Positions 50,548 to 59,735 of a DNA stretch of 64,000 nt are shown piece by piece. Under the pieces are notes generated by a model, which was not told the origin of the DNA, did no database searches, and was given only the letters and a program-made list of their open reading frames with translations. Source of the stretch: Streptomyces asiaticus. Lineage in GTDB: Bacteria; Actinomycetota; Actinomycetes; Streptomycetales; Streptomycetaceae. The stretch's first letter is position 1. Each line of letters begins with the position of its first letter. The translations under genes were made by a program, and so were the position numbers. The stretch is taken from contig NZ_JAGSHX010000006.1 of NCBI RefSeq assembly GCF_018138715.1, forward strand, positions 9,238,001 through 9,302,000, read 5' to 3'.

Positions 50548-51947
50548 CCCGCACGCTGATCCAGGGTGGGCTGGTCATCACCGCCGGCGAAGAGCTGTCC
50601 GCCGACGTCCTCGTGGACGGTGAGCGCGTGGCCGCCGTCGCCGCCTCGGGCACCGAGGTCACCGAGAGCTGGGCACGCGGAGCGGACCGGGTCATCGACG
50701 CCGCCGGGCTGTATGTCATTCCGGGCGGGGTGGACGCCCACACCCATATGGAGATGCCGTTCGGCGGCACGTTCGCCTCCGACACCTTCGAGACCGGCAC
50801 CCGGGCGGCGGCCTGGGGCGGCACTACCACCATCGTGGACTTCGCCATCCAGTCCGTCGGCGCCACGCTGCGCGAGGGACTGGACGCGTGGCATGCCAAG
50901 GCCGAGGGCCAGTGCGCGATCGACTACGCGTTCCACATGATCCTCGCCGACGTCGACGAGAGATCGCTCAAGGAGATGGACACCCTCGTGGGCGAGGGCG
51001 TGACCAGCTTCAAGCTGTTCATGGCCTACCCCGGTGTCTTCTACAGCGACGACGGCAAGATCCTGCGGGCCATGCAACGCGGCGCTGCCAACGGCGGACT
51101 GGTCATGATGCACGCCGAGAACGGCATCGCCATCGACGTCCTGGTGGAGCAGGCGCTGGCCGAGGGCAGGACCGACCCCCGCTACCACGGTGAGGTCCGC
51201 CGGGAGCTGCTGGAGTCGGAGGCGACCCACCGCGCCATCCAGCTCGCCCGGGTGGCCGGTGCCCCGCTCTACATCGTCCATGTCTCCGCCGAGCAGGCCG
51301 TCCAGGAGATCACGGGAGCCCGTGACCTGGGTCTGCCCGTGTTCGCCGAGACGTGTCCGCAGTATCTGTTCCTGTCCACGGACAACCTCGCAGAGCCGGA
51401 CTTCGAGGGCGCCAAGTACGTCTGCTCCACCCCGCTGCGGCCCGCCGCGCACCAGGCCGCGCTCTGGCGGGGGCTGCGGACCAACGATCTGTCCGTGGTC
51501 TCCACCGACCACTGCCCGTTCTGCTTCACCGGGCAGAAGGAGCTGGGCCGGGGCGACTTCTCCAAGATTCCCAATGGCATGCCGGGCGTGGAGCACCGGG
51601 TGGACCTGCTCCACCAGGCCGTGGTGGACGGCCATATCTCCCGCCGCCGCTGGATCGAGATCGCCTGCGCCACCCCGGCCAGGATGTTCGGCCTCTACCC
51701 GCGCAAGGGCACCATCGCGCCCGGGGCCGACGCCGACATCGTTCTCTATGACCCGGAGGCGCGGCAGACCCTGTCCGCCGAGACCCACCATATGAACGTC
51801 GACTACTCGGCGTACGAGGGCAGGCAGATCACCGGACGGGTGCGCACGGTCCTGTCGCGGGGACACGTCGTCGTCGACGGCGACGCGTACCTCGGCCGGA
51901 CGGGTCACGGCCGGTATCTGCCCCGCGCCACCTGCCAGTACCTCTAG
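50544..51947 (+). CDS. hydA: Dihydropyrimidinase / D-hydantoinase
   Basis: The 467-residue cyclic amidohydrolase starts at a GTG overlapping the previous stop. Metal-binding HTH in GGVDAHTHMEMPFGG, the carboxylated Lys in VTSFKLFMAYPG, MMHAEN, VHVS and Asp in STDHCPF are all intact. It opens dihydropyrimidine or hydantoin rings to N-carbamoyl amino acids, which the coupled nitrilase-family enzyme can then hydrolyse. Together they are the second and third steps of reductive pyrimidine breakdown or the standard hydantoin pathway. No classical dihydropyrimidine dehydrogenase is next to it. The gene symbol reflects family, not proven substrate. Confidence 0.93.
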   Translation: MTRTLIQGGLVITAGEELSADVLVDGERVAAVAASGTEVTESWARGADRVIDAAGLYVIPGGVDAHTHMEMPFGGTFASDTFETGTRAAAWGGTTTIVDFAIQSVGATLREGLDAWHAKAEGQCAIDYAFHMILADVDERSLKEMDTLVGEGVTSFKLFMAYPGVFYSDDGKILRAMQRGAANGGLVMMHAENGIAIDVLVEQALAEGRTDPRYHGEVRRELLESEATHRAIQLARVAGAPLYIVHVSAEQAVQEITGARDLGLPVFAETCPQYLFLSTDNLAEPDFEGAKYVCSTPLRPAAHQAALWRGLRTNDLSVVSTDHCPFCFTGQKELGRGDFSKIPNGMPGVEHRVDLLHQAVVDGHISRRRWIEIACATPARMFGLYPRKGTIAPGADADIVLYDPEARQTLSAETHHMNVDYSAYEGRQITGRVRTVLSRGHVVVDGDAYLGRTGHGRYLPRATCQYL

Positions 51948-51969
51948 CGCCCAGCACACGGAGCATGCG

Positions 51970-52968
51970 ATGGACTTCGGAATCGTCCTACAGACCGATC
52001 CCCCCGCCTCCGCGGTCGTCGACCGGATGCGGCGCGCGGAAGACGCGGGATTCACCTATGGCTGGACGTTCGACTCGGCTGTGCTGTGGCAGGAGCCGTT
52101 CGTCATCTACAGCCGCGTCCTCGAACACACCGAGCGGCTGATCGTCGGGCCGATGGTCACCAATCCCGGCACCCGCACCTGGGAGGTGACCGCCTCCACC
52201 TTCGCCACCCTCAACGACATGTACGGAAACCGCACCGTCTGCGGGATCGGCCGCGGCGACTCCGCGATGCGGGTGGCCGGCCGCAAGCCCAACACCCTGG
52301 CCCGTCTCGGCGAGGCCATGCACAGCATCAAGGAGCTGGCCGAGGGCCGTGAGGCCACGGTGGACGGCAACACCCTGCGTCTGCCCTGGGTGAGAGGTGG
52401 CAGCCTGCCGGTGTGGACGGCGGCGTACGGCCCCAAAGCCCTCGCGCTGACCGGCCGTCAGGCCGACGGCTTCATCCTGCAACTCGCCGACCCTTATCTG
52501 ACGGAGTGGATGGTCAAGGCGGTACGGGATGCCGCCGCCGAGGCCGGACGCGACCCGGACGCGGTCACCATCTGCGTCGCCGCCCCCGCGTATGTGGGCG
52601 ACGATCTGGCCCACGCGCGGGAGCAGTGCCGCTGGTTCGGTGGCATGGTCGGCAACCATGTCGCCGACCTGGTGACGCGGTACGGTCAGGGTTCCGGTCT
52701 GGTGCCGCCCGAACTGACCGAGTACATCAAGGCCCGTGAGGGTTACGACTACGCCCACCACGGCCGGACCGGAAACCCGGACACCGCCTTCGTGCCCGAC
52801 GAGATCGTCGACCGCTTCTGCCTCCTCGGCCCGGCCGGCGCCCAGATCGAGAAGCTCAAGCAGTTGCGTGACCTGGGCGTGGACCAGTTCGCCCTCTACG
52901 CGATGCACGACGGTGTGGAGTCCACGATCGAAGCCTACGAGAAGGAGGTCATCCCCGCCCTGAGCTGA
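51970..52968 (+). CDS. LLM-class F420/flavin-dependent oxidoreductase (TIGR03842-like)
   Basis: The 332-residue luciferase-like barrel begins MDFGIVLQTDPPASAVVDRMRRAEDAGFTYGWTFDS. Typical LLM segments follow (LIVGPMVTNPGTRTWEVTASTFATLND and VCGIGRGDSAMRVAGRKP, then LPVWTAAYGPKALALTGRQADGFIL). Proteins of this look are often encoded beside hydantoinases in actinobacteria and are predicted to use F420. It lies 22 bases after the hydantoinase, so it is in the same transcript. It may perform the missing ring reduction or oxidation step. That role is inferred from linkage. Confidence 0.88.
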   Translation: MDFGIVLQTDPPASAVVDRMRRAEDAGFTYGWTFDSAVLWQEPFVIYSRVLEHTERLIVGPMVTNPGTRTWEVTASTFATLNDMYGNRTVCGIGRGDSAMRVAGRKPNTLARLGEAMHSIKELAEGREATVDGNTLRLPWVRGGSLPVWTAAYGPKALALTGRQADGFILQLADPYLTEWMVKAVRDAAAEAGRDPDAVTICVAAPAYVGDDLAHAREQCRWFGGMVGNHVADLVTRYGQGSGLVPPELTEYIKAREGYDYAHHGRTGNPDTAFVPDEIVDRFCLLGPAGAQIEKLKQLRDLGVDQFALYAMHDGVESTIEAYEKEVIPALS

Positions 52969-52981
52969 CGGCACCGCGGTA

Positions 52982-54556
52982 CTACGGGGCGGCCGGGGCG
53001 GCGGCCTCCTCGGCCTCCTCGGCCTTGTCCGGCTGGGCCGCCGGGCCCGGCCTGCCGCGCAGCGGGACCTCCTGGACGCACAGGGCGGCGATGAAGGCCA
53101 CGGTGCACACGACGGCCGCGGTCAGGAAGATCCGCTGAGTGCCGGTGGCCACCGCGTGGAGGTAGCCGTCCCTGACGGACTCCGGCAGCCGGGCCAGCGC
53201 CGCCGGATCGGGCCGGGCCTCGCCCGTCTCCGCCCCGGCGGGCGCGTGGCCCCGCACGGCGCCGGTGAAGAGCGAACCGAAGACCGCCACACCCAGCGAG
53301 CCGCCGATGGTGCGGAAGAGGGTGACCGACGCGGAGGCGGCCCCCATGTCACGCATCTCCACACTGTTCTGCGCGATCGTGGTGACCATCTGCATCTGGC
53401 AGCCCATGCCCGTACCCACCAGGGCCATGAAACACCCGGTGGCCGCGCGGGAGGTCGTGGTGTCCATGGTGGCCAGCAGGAACAGTCCGACGGCCATGCA
53501 GACGGTGCCCACGATGGGGAAGATCTTGTACCGCCCGGTGGCGGACATGACCTTGCCGCCGACCTGAGACATGATCACCACAGGGATCATCAGGGGGAGC
53601 AGCAGCAGACCGGAGCGGGAGGCGGAGACGCCCTGGACGGTCTGCTGATACAGCGGCAGATACAGCGAGCAGCCGAACATCACCACCCCGCCCACCAGGA
53701 TCAGCGAGGACGCCAGGGAGAAGTTGCGGTGTCCGGTGAAGATGCGCAGCGGCATGAGCGGTTCCGCCGCGCGCCGCTGCCGCGCCACGAAGGCCGCCAC
53801 GCCCACCGCGGCCAGGGCGAACAGACCGAGGATCTGCCATGAGGTCCACGCGTAGGTGGAGCCGGCCCAGGTGGCGGCGAGGGTCAGGGCGCATACGGTC
53901 GTCGTCATCACGGTGATGCCCGGCCAGTCGATCCGGGCCTTGGCGCGGGTGGCGGGCAGCCGCAGCATCAGCTGGCACCAGACCAGGGTGAGCACGCCGA
54001 GCGGCAGATTGATGAAGAAGGCCCAGCGCCAGCCGAGATGGCCGGTGACGAAGCCGCCGAGCAGCGGGCCGCCGATGGTGCCGATGGCCATGATGGAGGC
54101 GGTCATGCCCTGGTAGCGGCCCCGCTCCCGGGGCGGTGCCAGCGAGGCGATCAGGGCGAAGGCACCGGCGCCGATACCGCCCGCGCCCAGGCCCTGGAGC
54201 GCCCGGAAGACGATCAGCTGGGTCATCGTATGGGCCGCGCCGGACAGCGCCGAGCCGAGCACGAAGACGACGACGGCGATCAGATACATGTGCTTGCGGC
54301 CGTACAGATCGCCGAACTTGCCCCAGACGGGGGTGGAGGCGGCGGTGGCCAGGGTGTAGGCGGTCACCACCCAGGAGATGTGCTCCAGGCCGCCGAGATC
54401 GCCGACGATCGTCGGCATCGCGGTGCCGACGATCGTGGAGTCGAGCATCGACAGCAGCATCGCGAGCAGCACACCGAGCAGGGCCAATCGGACGCTTTTC
54501 GGGGTGGTCTCCGGCGGGGCGTGACTGCCGGACGGCGGTGCGTCGGATACGGACAT
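52982..54556 (-). CDS. DHA2-family MFS multidrug exporter (EmrB/QacA type)
   Basis: The 524-residue protein has 14 predicted membrane helices. Motif D1-like LDSTIVGTAMPTIVGDLGG is in the first helix region, motif A WGKFGDLYGRK follows helix 2, and motif C-like GPLLGGFVTGHLGWRWAFFINLPLG is near helix 5. It exports drugs or toxic metabolites using the proton gradient. It is divergent from a TetR gene with a candidate operator between them, so it is probably induced by its own substrates. It converges with the LLM oxidoreductase and is not obviously part of the catabolic operon. Confidence 0.93.
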   Translation of the reverse strand: MSVSDAPPSGSHAPPETTPKSVRLALLGVLLAMLLSMLDSTIVGTAMPTIVGDLGGLEHISWVVTAYTLATAASTPVWGKFGDLYGRKHMYLIAVVVFVLGSALSGAAHTMTQLIVFRALQGLGAGGIGAGAFALIASLAPPRERGRYQGMTASIMAIGTIGGPLLGGFVTGHLGWRWAFFINLPLGVLTLVWCQLMLRLPATRAKARIDWPGITVMTTTVCALTLAATWAGSTYAWTSWQILGLFALAAVGVAAFVARQRRAAEPLMPLRIFTGHRNFSLASSLILVGGVVMFGCSLYLPLYQQTVQGVSASRSGLLLLPLMIPVVIMSQVGGKVMSATGRYKIFPIVGTVCMAVGLFLLATMDTTTSRAATGCFMALVGTGMGCQMQMVTTIAQNSVEMRDMGAASASVTLFRTIGGSLGVAVFGSLFTGAVRGHAPAGAETGEARPDPAALARLPESVRDGYLHAVATGTQRIFLTAAVVCTVAFIAALCVQEVPLRGRPGPAAQPDKAEEAEEAAAPAAP

Positions 54557-54669
54557 GACTGATCACTTCCTTCTCAGCGCGCTCGGCGCGGGGTTCCGAA
54601 AGACGGGAGCCGAAAGACGGGAGCCGAAGAGGCGGGGCCCCGCCCCGAACAGAAGAGCACACCGACTAA

Positions 54670-54692
54670 AAAAGTGCAACGACTCAACTTTT
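54670..54692. promoter_or_regulatory. Candidate TetR operator between the MFS and TetR genes
   Basis: AAAAGT (54670-54675) and ACTTTT (54687-54692) form an inverted repeat with an 11-base spacer, in an A/T-rich patch 34 bases before the TetR start. This is the expected place for a repressor acting on both divergent genes. Confidence 0.5.
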
Positions 54693-54725
54693 CCATTCGG
54701 TCCACCTACGGGTAGGGTGGATCCC

Positions 54726-55301
54726 GTGAGCGAGACGATGGGGCGCCGTGAGCGCAAGAAGGCCGCCACCCGCCAGGCGCTGGCGGACGCGGCCCTGAGG
54801 CTGTTCCTCGACCGTGGCTTCGACCAGGTGAGCGTGCGGGACATCGCGGAGGCCGCCGACGTCTCCACCACCACGGTCTTCAAGCACTTCGCCAGCAAGG
54901 AGGCCCTGCTCTTCGACCTGGACTCCGACCGGGAGGCCGCGCTCATAGCCGTCGTGCGCGACCGGCCGGAGGGGATGTCCGTCCCCGGGGCTCTGCGCGA
55001 GCACACGCTGCGGATGCATTCCGACAGCGCGGCCGACCCCGAGATGGCGCGGTTCGTCGAGCTGACGGAGAGCACCCCGGCGCTGCGGGAGTACGGCCGC
55101 CGCATGTGGATGCGCCACGAAGCCGCTCTCGCGGCCGCCATCGCCGAGGCCACCGGCGCCCCCGAGGACGACCCCGGATGTGCGGCGCTCGCCCACTTCG
55201 CGCTGGAGACCGTCGGCTTCGCCCGGGGCCGGGCCGACGCCCGGCAGGCCATCGAGGCCGCCTTCGCCCTCCTCGAACACGGCTGGCCCGCGGCCGGTTA
55301 G
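54726..55301 (+). CDS. TetR-family regulator, divergent to the MFS exporter
   Basis: The protein has 191 residues from the GTG at 54726; an ATG four codons later is also possible. The TetR HTH (LADAALRLFLDRGFDQVSVRDIAEAADVSTTTVFKHFASKEALLF) spans about residues 18-62, and the rest is a helical effector domain of the kind often annotated TetR_C-like/MftR. The divergent exporter and the palindrome upstream indicate a local efflux repressor. Upstream in-frame codons were excluded because they run into the exporter's promoter. Confidence 0.9.
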   Translation: MSETMGRRERKKAATRQALADAALRLFLDRGFDQVSVRDIAEAADVSTTTVFKHFASKEALLFDLDSDREAALIAVVRDRPEGMSVPGALREHTLRMHSDSAADPEMARFVELTESTPALREYGRRMWMRHEAALAAAIAEATGAPEDDPGCAALAHFALETVGFARGRADARQAIEAAFALLEHGWPAAG

Positions 55302-55399
55302 GCGAGGCCCGCCGCAGCGTCCGACCCCGTTTGCGGACTTGGCGCAAGTTTCGGGCGGATGCCGGGTGCGGGGCCGCGAGGGCGTTAGCGTCTGTCGCT

Positions 55400-57091
55400 A
55401 TGCGGTGGGCGGGTGTGATCGACAGCGTGACCAGGACCGTCGGCGGGCCGAAGGGCCGGTGGCCGGCGGCGCCGGCGCGGCATCGGCGGTGGCTGGTGGT
55501 GGCCGCCGTCGTGGCGCTCCTCGTCCAGATGGCCGTCGCGATGGTGACCACGGCGGTGGAGCAGACGCCGACCATCGACGAGCCCGTGTACGTCGGCGCG
55601 GCGGTGGACTCCCTGCACCATCACCGGGTGCGGTACAACCCCGAGCACCCACCGCTGGGCAAGCTCATCATCGCGACGGGGGTGGCGTTCGCCCGGCCGC
55701 ACCTCGACGCCGGTTTCACCGGTGACCAGACGGCGCTCGGGCGGCATGTGCTGTACGAGGCGGGCAACGACCCCTGGCGGCTGATGCTGTGCGCACGGCT
55801 GCCGATGATCGCGCTGACGCTGCTGTTCGGGCTGGTGGTGTTCGCGTTCGCCCGCGAACTGACCGGCCCGGTGGGCGGGGCGGTGGCGCTCGCCCTGTAC
55901 GCCTTCTCGCCGGACGTCATCGCGCACGGCTCGCTCGCCACGCTCGACGTACCGGCGGCCGGTTTCCTGCTGACGTCGGTCTGGCTGCTGTGGCGGGCGC
56001 GGCGGCGGCCGCGATGGCACCTTCCACTCGCGGGGGTGGCGCTCGGCGCCGCCCTCGCCACGAAGATGAGCATGCTGGCCGCGGTCCCGGTGCTGCTGCT
56101 CCTGGCCGTGCTCTCGGTCTGGTACGCCCGCCGTACGCACCACCGCACACCGCGCGACCACATGCGGTCGCTCGGGATCGGCGTGGCGGCGGCGGTGGCC
56201 ATGGCGCTGATCGCGGTGGCCGTGGTGTGGGCCACCTACCTCCTGGTCGACCCCCGGCTGCGCTGGACGCCCACCGGGCCCGTGCCCACCGTCCAGGGCT
56301 TGCGCGGGCTCGCCGTCCACTGGCTGCCGCTCCCGGAGGCGTACCGCGACGGGATGCGCATCCAGTTCGGCTTCGAGCAGGACACCTGGCGTGGCTTTCT
56401 GCTCGGCCGCCGCTATCTCGGGTCGCTGTGGTACTACCTGCCCGTCGCGCTGCTGGTGAAGACGCCCTTGGGCATGCTCGCGCTCTGGTCGGCCGGGACG
56501 GTCGCGATGCTGCTGGTGCCCCGGCTGCGGCCCGCCGCGCCGTATGTGCTGGTTCCCGCGGCCGTGCTGCTGCTCGCCGCCCTGGACGGGGCCCGCAACC
56601 TCGGTGTCCGGTACGCCATCTTCCTGCCGATGTTCCTGGCGGTGGCGGCGGCCGGGCTGATGGCCGTGCGGCGGCGATGGGCGTACGGGGCCACGCTGGC
56701 GCTGGTGCTGTTCGTCGCGGTCAGCTCGCTGCGGACGTATCCGTACTACCTGCCGTACTCCAACGAGGCGTTCGGCGGCCCGTCCCGAACCCATCTGCGG
56801 CTGCACGACTCGAACGTGGACTGGGGGCAGGACCTGGGGCGGCTGGCCGACCGTCTCCGGGAGCGCTACCGGGGTGAGCGGATCTGGCTCGTCTACAAGG
56901 GCAGCGGTGTGCCGTCCGCCTACGGCATCCATGCCTCCGACCCGCGCCGGGCCGCCCCGGACGAGGTGCGCGGGCTGCTGGTGGTCTCGGACTCCTCGAT
57001 CGCCCAGGCCACCGGACGGCTGGCGGCGCTGATCGACGGCAGCGAGCCGATCGACGAGGTCGGCCACTCGATCACCATCTACCGCCGCTGA
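55400..57091 (+). CDS. GT39-like (ArnT/PMT-fold) membrane glycosyltransferase
   Basis: The protein has 563 residues from the ATG at 55400; longer in-frame sequence would run through the TetR gene. About 11 membrane helices alternate with loops. The first extracellular loop carries the acidic DEP motif (TIDEPVYVG) used by polyprenyl-phosphate sugar transferases of this fold. ALYAFSPDVIAHGSLATLDVPAA and the late DSNVDWGQDLGRL segment resemble the GT39/GT83 group. It should move a sugar from a lipid-phosphate donor to an extracellular acceptor. No clear ribosome site is visible, so a leaderless transcript is possible. Confidence 0.82.
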   Translation: MRWAGVIDSVTRTVGGPKGRWPAAPARHRRWLVVAAVVALLVQMAVAMVTTAVEQTPTIDEPVYVGAAVDSLHHHRVRYNPEHPPLGKLIIATGVAFARPHLDAGFTGDQTALGRHVLYEAGNDPWRLMLCARLPMIALTLLFGLVVFAFARELTGPVGGAVALALYAFSPDVIAHGSLATLDVPAAGFLLTSVWLLWRARRRPRWHLPLAGVALGAALATKMSMLAAVPVLLLLAVLSVWYARRTHHRTPRDHMRSLGIGVAAAVAMALIAVAVVWATYLLVDPRLRWTPTGPVPTVQGLRGLAVHWLPLPEAYRDGMRIQFGFEQDTWRGFLLGRRYLGSLWYYLPVALLVKTPLGMLALWSAGTVAMLLVPRLRPAAPYVLVPAAVLLLAALDGARNLGVRYAIFLPMFLAVAAAGLMAVRRRWAYGATLALVLFVAVSSLRTYPYYLPYSNEAFGGPSRTHLRLHDSNVDWGQDLGRLADRLRERYRGERIWLVYKGSGVPSAYGIHASDPRRAAPDEVRGLLVVSDSSIAQATGRLAALIDGSEPIDEVGHSITIYRR

Positions 57092-57442
57092 CCGACCCCC
57101 GGCCATGTCATGACATCTCTCACATCGAGTGCCGGAGTAAAGGGGGCGTAGGGGTGCATATCGACTAGGCGGCATAGTGGTTTTTGTCTGCCCTGTCGGA
57201 CATGGTGGATTCTCCATGGCGTCCACCCCCGGCGCTTCGGGCGCGCCACCCACTCGCCTGGTTGCCGCGACGTGTGATGGCGCGTCGGGCCGCCGTGGCC
57301 TCCCCCGGAACCCGCTCAGCATGACTCGCCGCTGAGCGCAAGTTCCGCCCTCACTACGAACTCGTGTCGTACGAACACGTGTGTTGCCCATGTGGCGGAC
57401 GGCTCCAAGAATGACGGGCCTCAACCGAGTGTGAGGTCCCGA
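57092..57442. other. 351-bp non-coding region before the CAP-domain gene
   Basis: No gene is seen. It has an exact 12-bp palindrome ATGTCATGACAT at 57105-57116 and, nearer the gene, CGTGT-N7-ACACG at 57363-57379. A T-rich run (GGTTTTTGTC) lies near 57179. The long leader of a cell-wall-related secreted protein could carry RNA control, but I could not match the c-di-AMP riboswitch core. Confidence 0.45.
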
Positions 57443-57988
57443 ATGAGCAAGCACCGCAGCAGCACGACGCACCGCCGCAAGATAGCCATCGCCACGCTCG
57501 CCGTGGCCGCCGTGGGCGTTCCCTCGGCCGCGATGGCGTCGCAGTCCACCGCCCCCGCGCGCTCCCATTCCGCCACCCCCACGGGCTCGCCCTCCGCCAC
57601 CACCGCGGCCGCCACGGACCAGCAGGAAGTGGTGGATCTCGTCAACAGCGAGCGCAGCAAGGCCGGTTGTGAGCCGCTGACCGTGAACGAGAAGCTGACC
57701 AAGGCCGCCCAGGACCACAGCGAGGACATGGCGGCCCACCGCAACATGTCGCACACCGGCTCCGACGGCTCCTCCCCGGGCGACCGGATCGAGCGCGCGG
57801 GCTACTCCTGGAGGGCCTACGGCGAGAACGTGGCCTTCGGCTATGACTCGCCCAAGAGCGTCATGGAGGGCTGGATGAACAGCTCCGGCCACAAGGCCAA
57901 CATCCTGAACTGCGACTTCAAGGAGATCGGCGTCGGCCTGGCGCAGCCCGGCAACTACTGGACGCAGGACTTCGGCACCGCCCGATAG
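57443..57988 (+). CDS. Secreted CAP-domain (SCP/PR-1-like) protein
   Basis: The protein has 181 residues, with GAGGT five bases before the ATG. A signal peptide (HRRKIAIATLAVAAVGVPSAAMA) is followed by a Ser/Thr/Pro-rich spacer (about 33-60). The CAP domain begins QQEVVDLVNSERSKAG and keeps His in NMSHTG, Glu in YGENVAFG and the GWMNSSGHKANIL motif. Two Cys (GCEPL and NCDF) probably pair. CAP proteins in bacteria are extracellular, with roles at the cell wall or in lipid/peptide binding, mostly uncharacterised. It converges with a TetR gene. Confidence 0.9.
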   Translation: MSKHRSSTTHRRKIAIATLAVAAVGVPSAAMASQSTAPARSHSATPTGSPSATTAAATDQQEVVDLVNSERSKAGCEPLTVNEKLTKAAQDHSEDMAAHRNMSHTGSDGSSPGDRIERAGYSWRAYGENVAFGYDSPKSVMEGWMNSSGHKANILNCDFKEIGVGLAQPGNYWTQDFGTAR

Positions 57989-57989
57989 C

Positions 57990-58673
57990 TCATCCCCCGG
58001 CTGTCCGGGGCAACCGGCCCAGTCCCAGCGGGGCGGGTGGCGGAAGGGGGCGGGCCGGTTCGGCCCGCCCCGCCTCGAAGGACCGCAGGAGGTGGGCGAC
58101 CAGCCGCCGGGACGCGGCCGGTGCCGTTGCCGGGTCGCCGATGACACCTCTGTTGGCCAGGAAGACGAGGCTCAGGTCGGACACGTCGAAGTCCTCGCGC
58201 AGCCGCCCCGCGGCCTTGGCACGCCGGACCACCTCGGCGAAGCCCTCTTCGATCCGCAGCCGCTCCCGCTCGAAGCCGACCACATCGGGCAGCGTCGACA
58301 GCAGGGCGTCGTTGAACTCCCGGTCCCGCGTCTGTGAAGCACACACCGTCTCGATGGTCCGGCGGAAGGCCCGCCACGCGTCGTCGTCGGCCAGGGCGTC
58401 GTCGACGATCGCCGCACAGGTGGTGAACTCGTCCGAGAACACCTCCGTGACCAGCGCCTCCCGGGTGGGGAAACGCCGGTAGAGCGTGGCCACCCCGACC
58501 CCGGCATGACGGGCGATGGTGGCCATCGGCACATCGAGCCCACGCGACACGAACAGCGCCCGGGCCGCCTCGAGGACGCGCCGGCGGTTGGACGCCGCGT
58601 CGGACCGCAACCCCGGACTTCCGGCGTCCCGAACACCGGTGGCGGGCGCTATCTGAGAGACGTGAGCAGGCAT
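57990..58673 (-). CDS. TetR-family regulator next to a quinone oxidoreductase
   Basis: The protein has 227 residues from the ATG at 58673 with AAGGTGAG just upstream; a GTG at 58682 would add three residues. The TetR HTH (LEAARALFVSRGLDVPMATIARHAGVGVATLYRRFPTREALV) is followed by a helical domain and a Pro-rich tail. It is divergent from the zinc-free alcohol-dehydrogenase-like gene at 58755 with only about 80 bases between, so it probably represses that gene and itself. It ends one base after the converging CAP gene. Confidence 0.88.
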   Translation of the reverse strand: MPAHVSQIAPATGVRDAGSPGLRSDAASNRRRVLEAARALFVSRGLDVPMATIARHAGVGVATLYRRFPTREALVTEVFSDEFTTCAAIVDDALADDDAWRAFRRTIETVCASQTRDREFNDALLSTLPDVVGFERERLRIEEGFAEVVRRAKAAGRLREDFDVSDLSLVFLANRGVIGDPATAPAASRRLVAHLLRSFEAGRAEPARPLPPPAPLGLGRLPRTAGG

Positions 58674-58754
58674 GTTTCTCACCTTACGCCGACCGGGCGG
58701 TTTCCCCCTCTGCGCGCATTAGCTTGGCGACAACCCCGATGTGCGAAAGGGACG

Positions 58755-59723
58755 ATGAGGGCGATGAGCGAGATGCGCGCGGCGCGGTTCGACCGGTACG
58801 GACCCCCCGAGGTGCTGTACGAGGGCACACTGCCGAAGCCGGTGGCCGGTCCGGGCGAGGTGCTGGTGCGGGTGCACGCCACGAGTGTGAACGGCGGTGA
58901 GCTCTCGGGCCGGGCGGGCAAGCTGAAGCTGGTGACCGGGTGGAAGTTCCCCCAGGGCACCGGCGTCGACATCGCCGGGGAGATCGCCGAGGTGGGCTCC
59001 TCCGTGCGCCACCTCGCGGTGGGCGACCGGGTGTGGGGCGCGATGCCGCACCTGAGGTTCGGGGCGGCCGCCGAGTACGTGGCCGTCCGGCCCCGTCAGC
59101 TCTCCTACGCCCCCGAAAGCCTCGACCTCGTCCGGGCCGCGGCCCTGCCCGGCGTCGGCACCACGGCCATCACGGCGCTGCGCGACAAGATCGGCCTGAT
59201 GCATGGCGAGCGGCTGCTGGTGCGGGGCGCGGCCGGCGGTGTCGGCAGTGTCGCCGTCCAGCTCGGACACGCGCTCGGCGCCCATGTCACCGCGCTCGCC
59301 GGGGCGAAGACGCTCGACCTCGTCCGGGAGCTCGGCGCCGATGAGGCGCATGACTACCGGACCACCGGCCCGGCCGCCCTCGGGCCGTTCGACGCCGTGC
59401 TGGACACGGTGGGCACCGAGCTCGGCGCCTATCGCCGGCTGCTGGCGCCCGGTGGGCGGATGGTGGGCATCGCCTTCGACACCGACCGTCCGGTGTCCTC
59501 GCTGGGCGCCGTGCTCCTCTCCGCCGTGCACGGCGCCCGGCGGGTGCGGTTCTTCACGGGAAACCCCCTGCACCAGCTCTTCGCGGACCTCGCCGCGTAT
59601 GTGGAGAACGGGGCGATCCGGCCGGTCGTCGACACCGTCCATCCGCTCTCCGATATCGCACAGGCCCATCGCGCCATGGAGGCCGGCGGTGTCCGCGGAA
59701 AGCACGTCATTCAGGTGAAATGA
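58755..59723 (+). CDS. NADPH:quinone oxidoreductase-like MDR protein
   Basis: The protein is about 322 residues. Three in-frame ATGs (58755, 58764, 58773) are possible; the AAAGGGA site fits the second about as well as the first. It is a zinc-free medium-chain dehydrogenase/reductase with GTGVDIAGEIAEVG, nucleotide-binding VRGAAGGVGSVAVQLGHALGA and VLDTVG. Members reduce quinones or enals using NADPH. The divergent TetR gene suggests induction by electrophiles. A strong terminator follows. Confidence 0.88.
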   Translation: MRAMSEMRAARFDRYGPPEVLYEGTLPKPVAGPGEVLVRVHATSVNGGELSGRAGKLKLVTGWKFPQGTGVDIAGEIAEVGSSVRHLAVGDRVWGAMPHLRFGAAAEYVAVRPRQLSYAPESLDLVRAAALPGVGTTAITALRDKIGLMHGERLLVRGAAGGVGSVAVQLGHALGAHVTALAGAKTLDLVRELGADEAHDYRTTGPAALGPFDAVLDTVGTELGAYRRLLAPGGRMVGIAFDTDRPVSSLGAVLLSAVHGARRVRFFTGNPLHQLFADLAAYVENGAIRPVVDTVHPLSDIAQAHRAMEAGGVRGKHVIQVK

Positions 59724-59735
59724 GGCCATAAAACA

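Noticed and set aside
55106..55399. N-terminal extension of the GT39-like protein into the TetR gene
   Set aside because: That stretch is an Arg-rich shadow of the TetR coding sequence; the membrane protein proper begins after 55400.
57092..57442. c-di-AMP (ydaO-type) riboswitch ahead of the CAP-domain gene
   Set aside because: The leader is long enough, but I could not find the conserved core segments or a convincing pseudoknot pattern.
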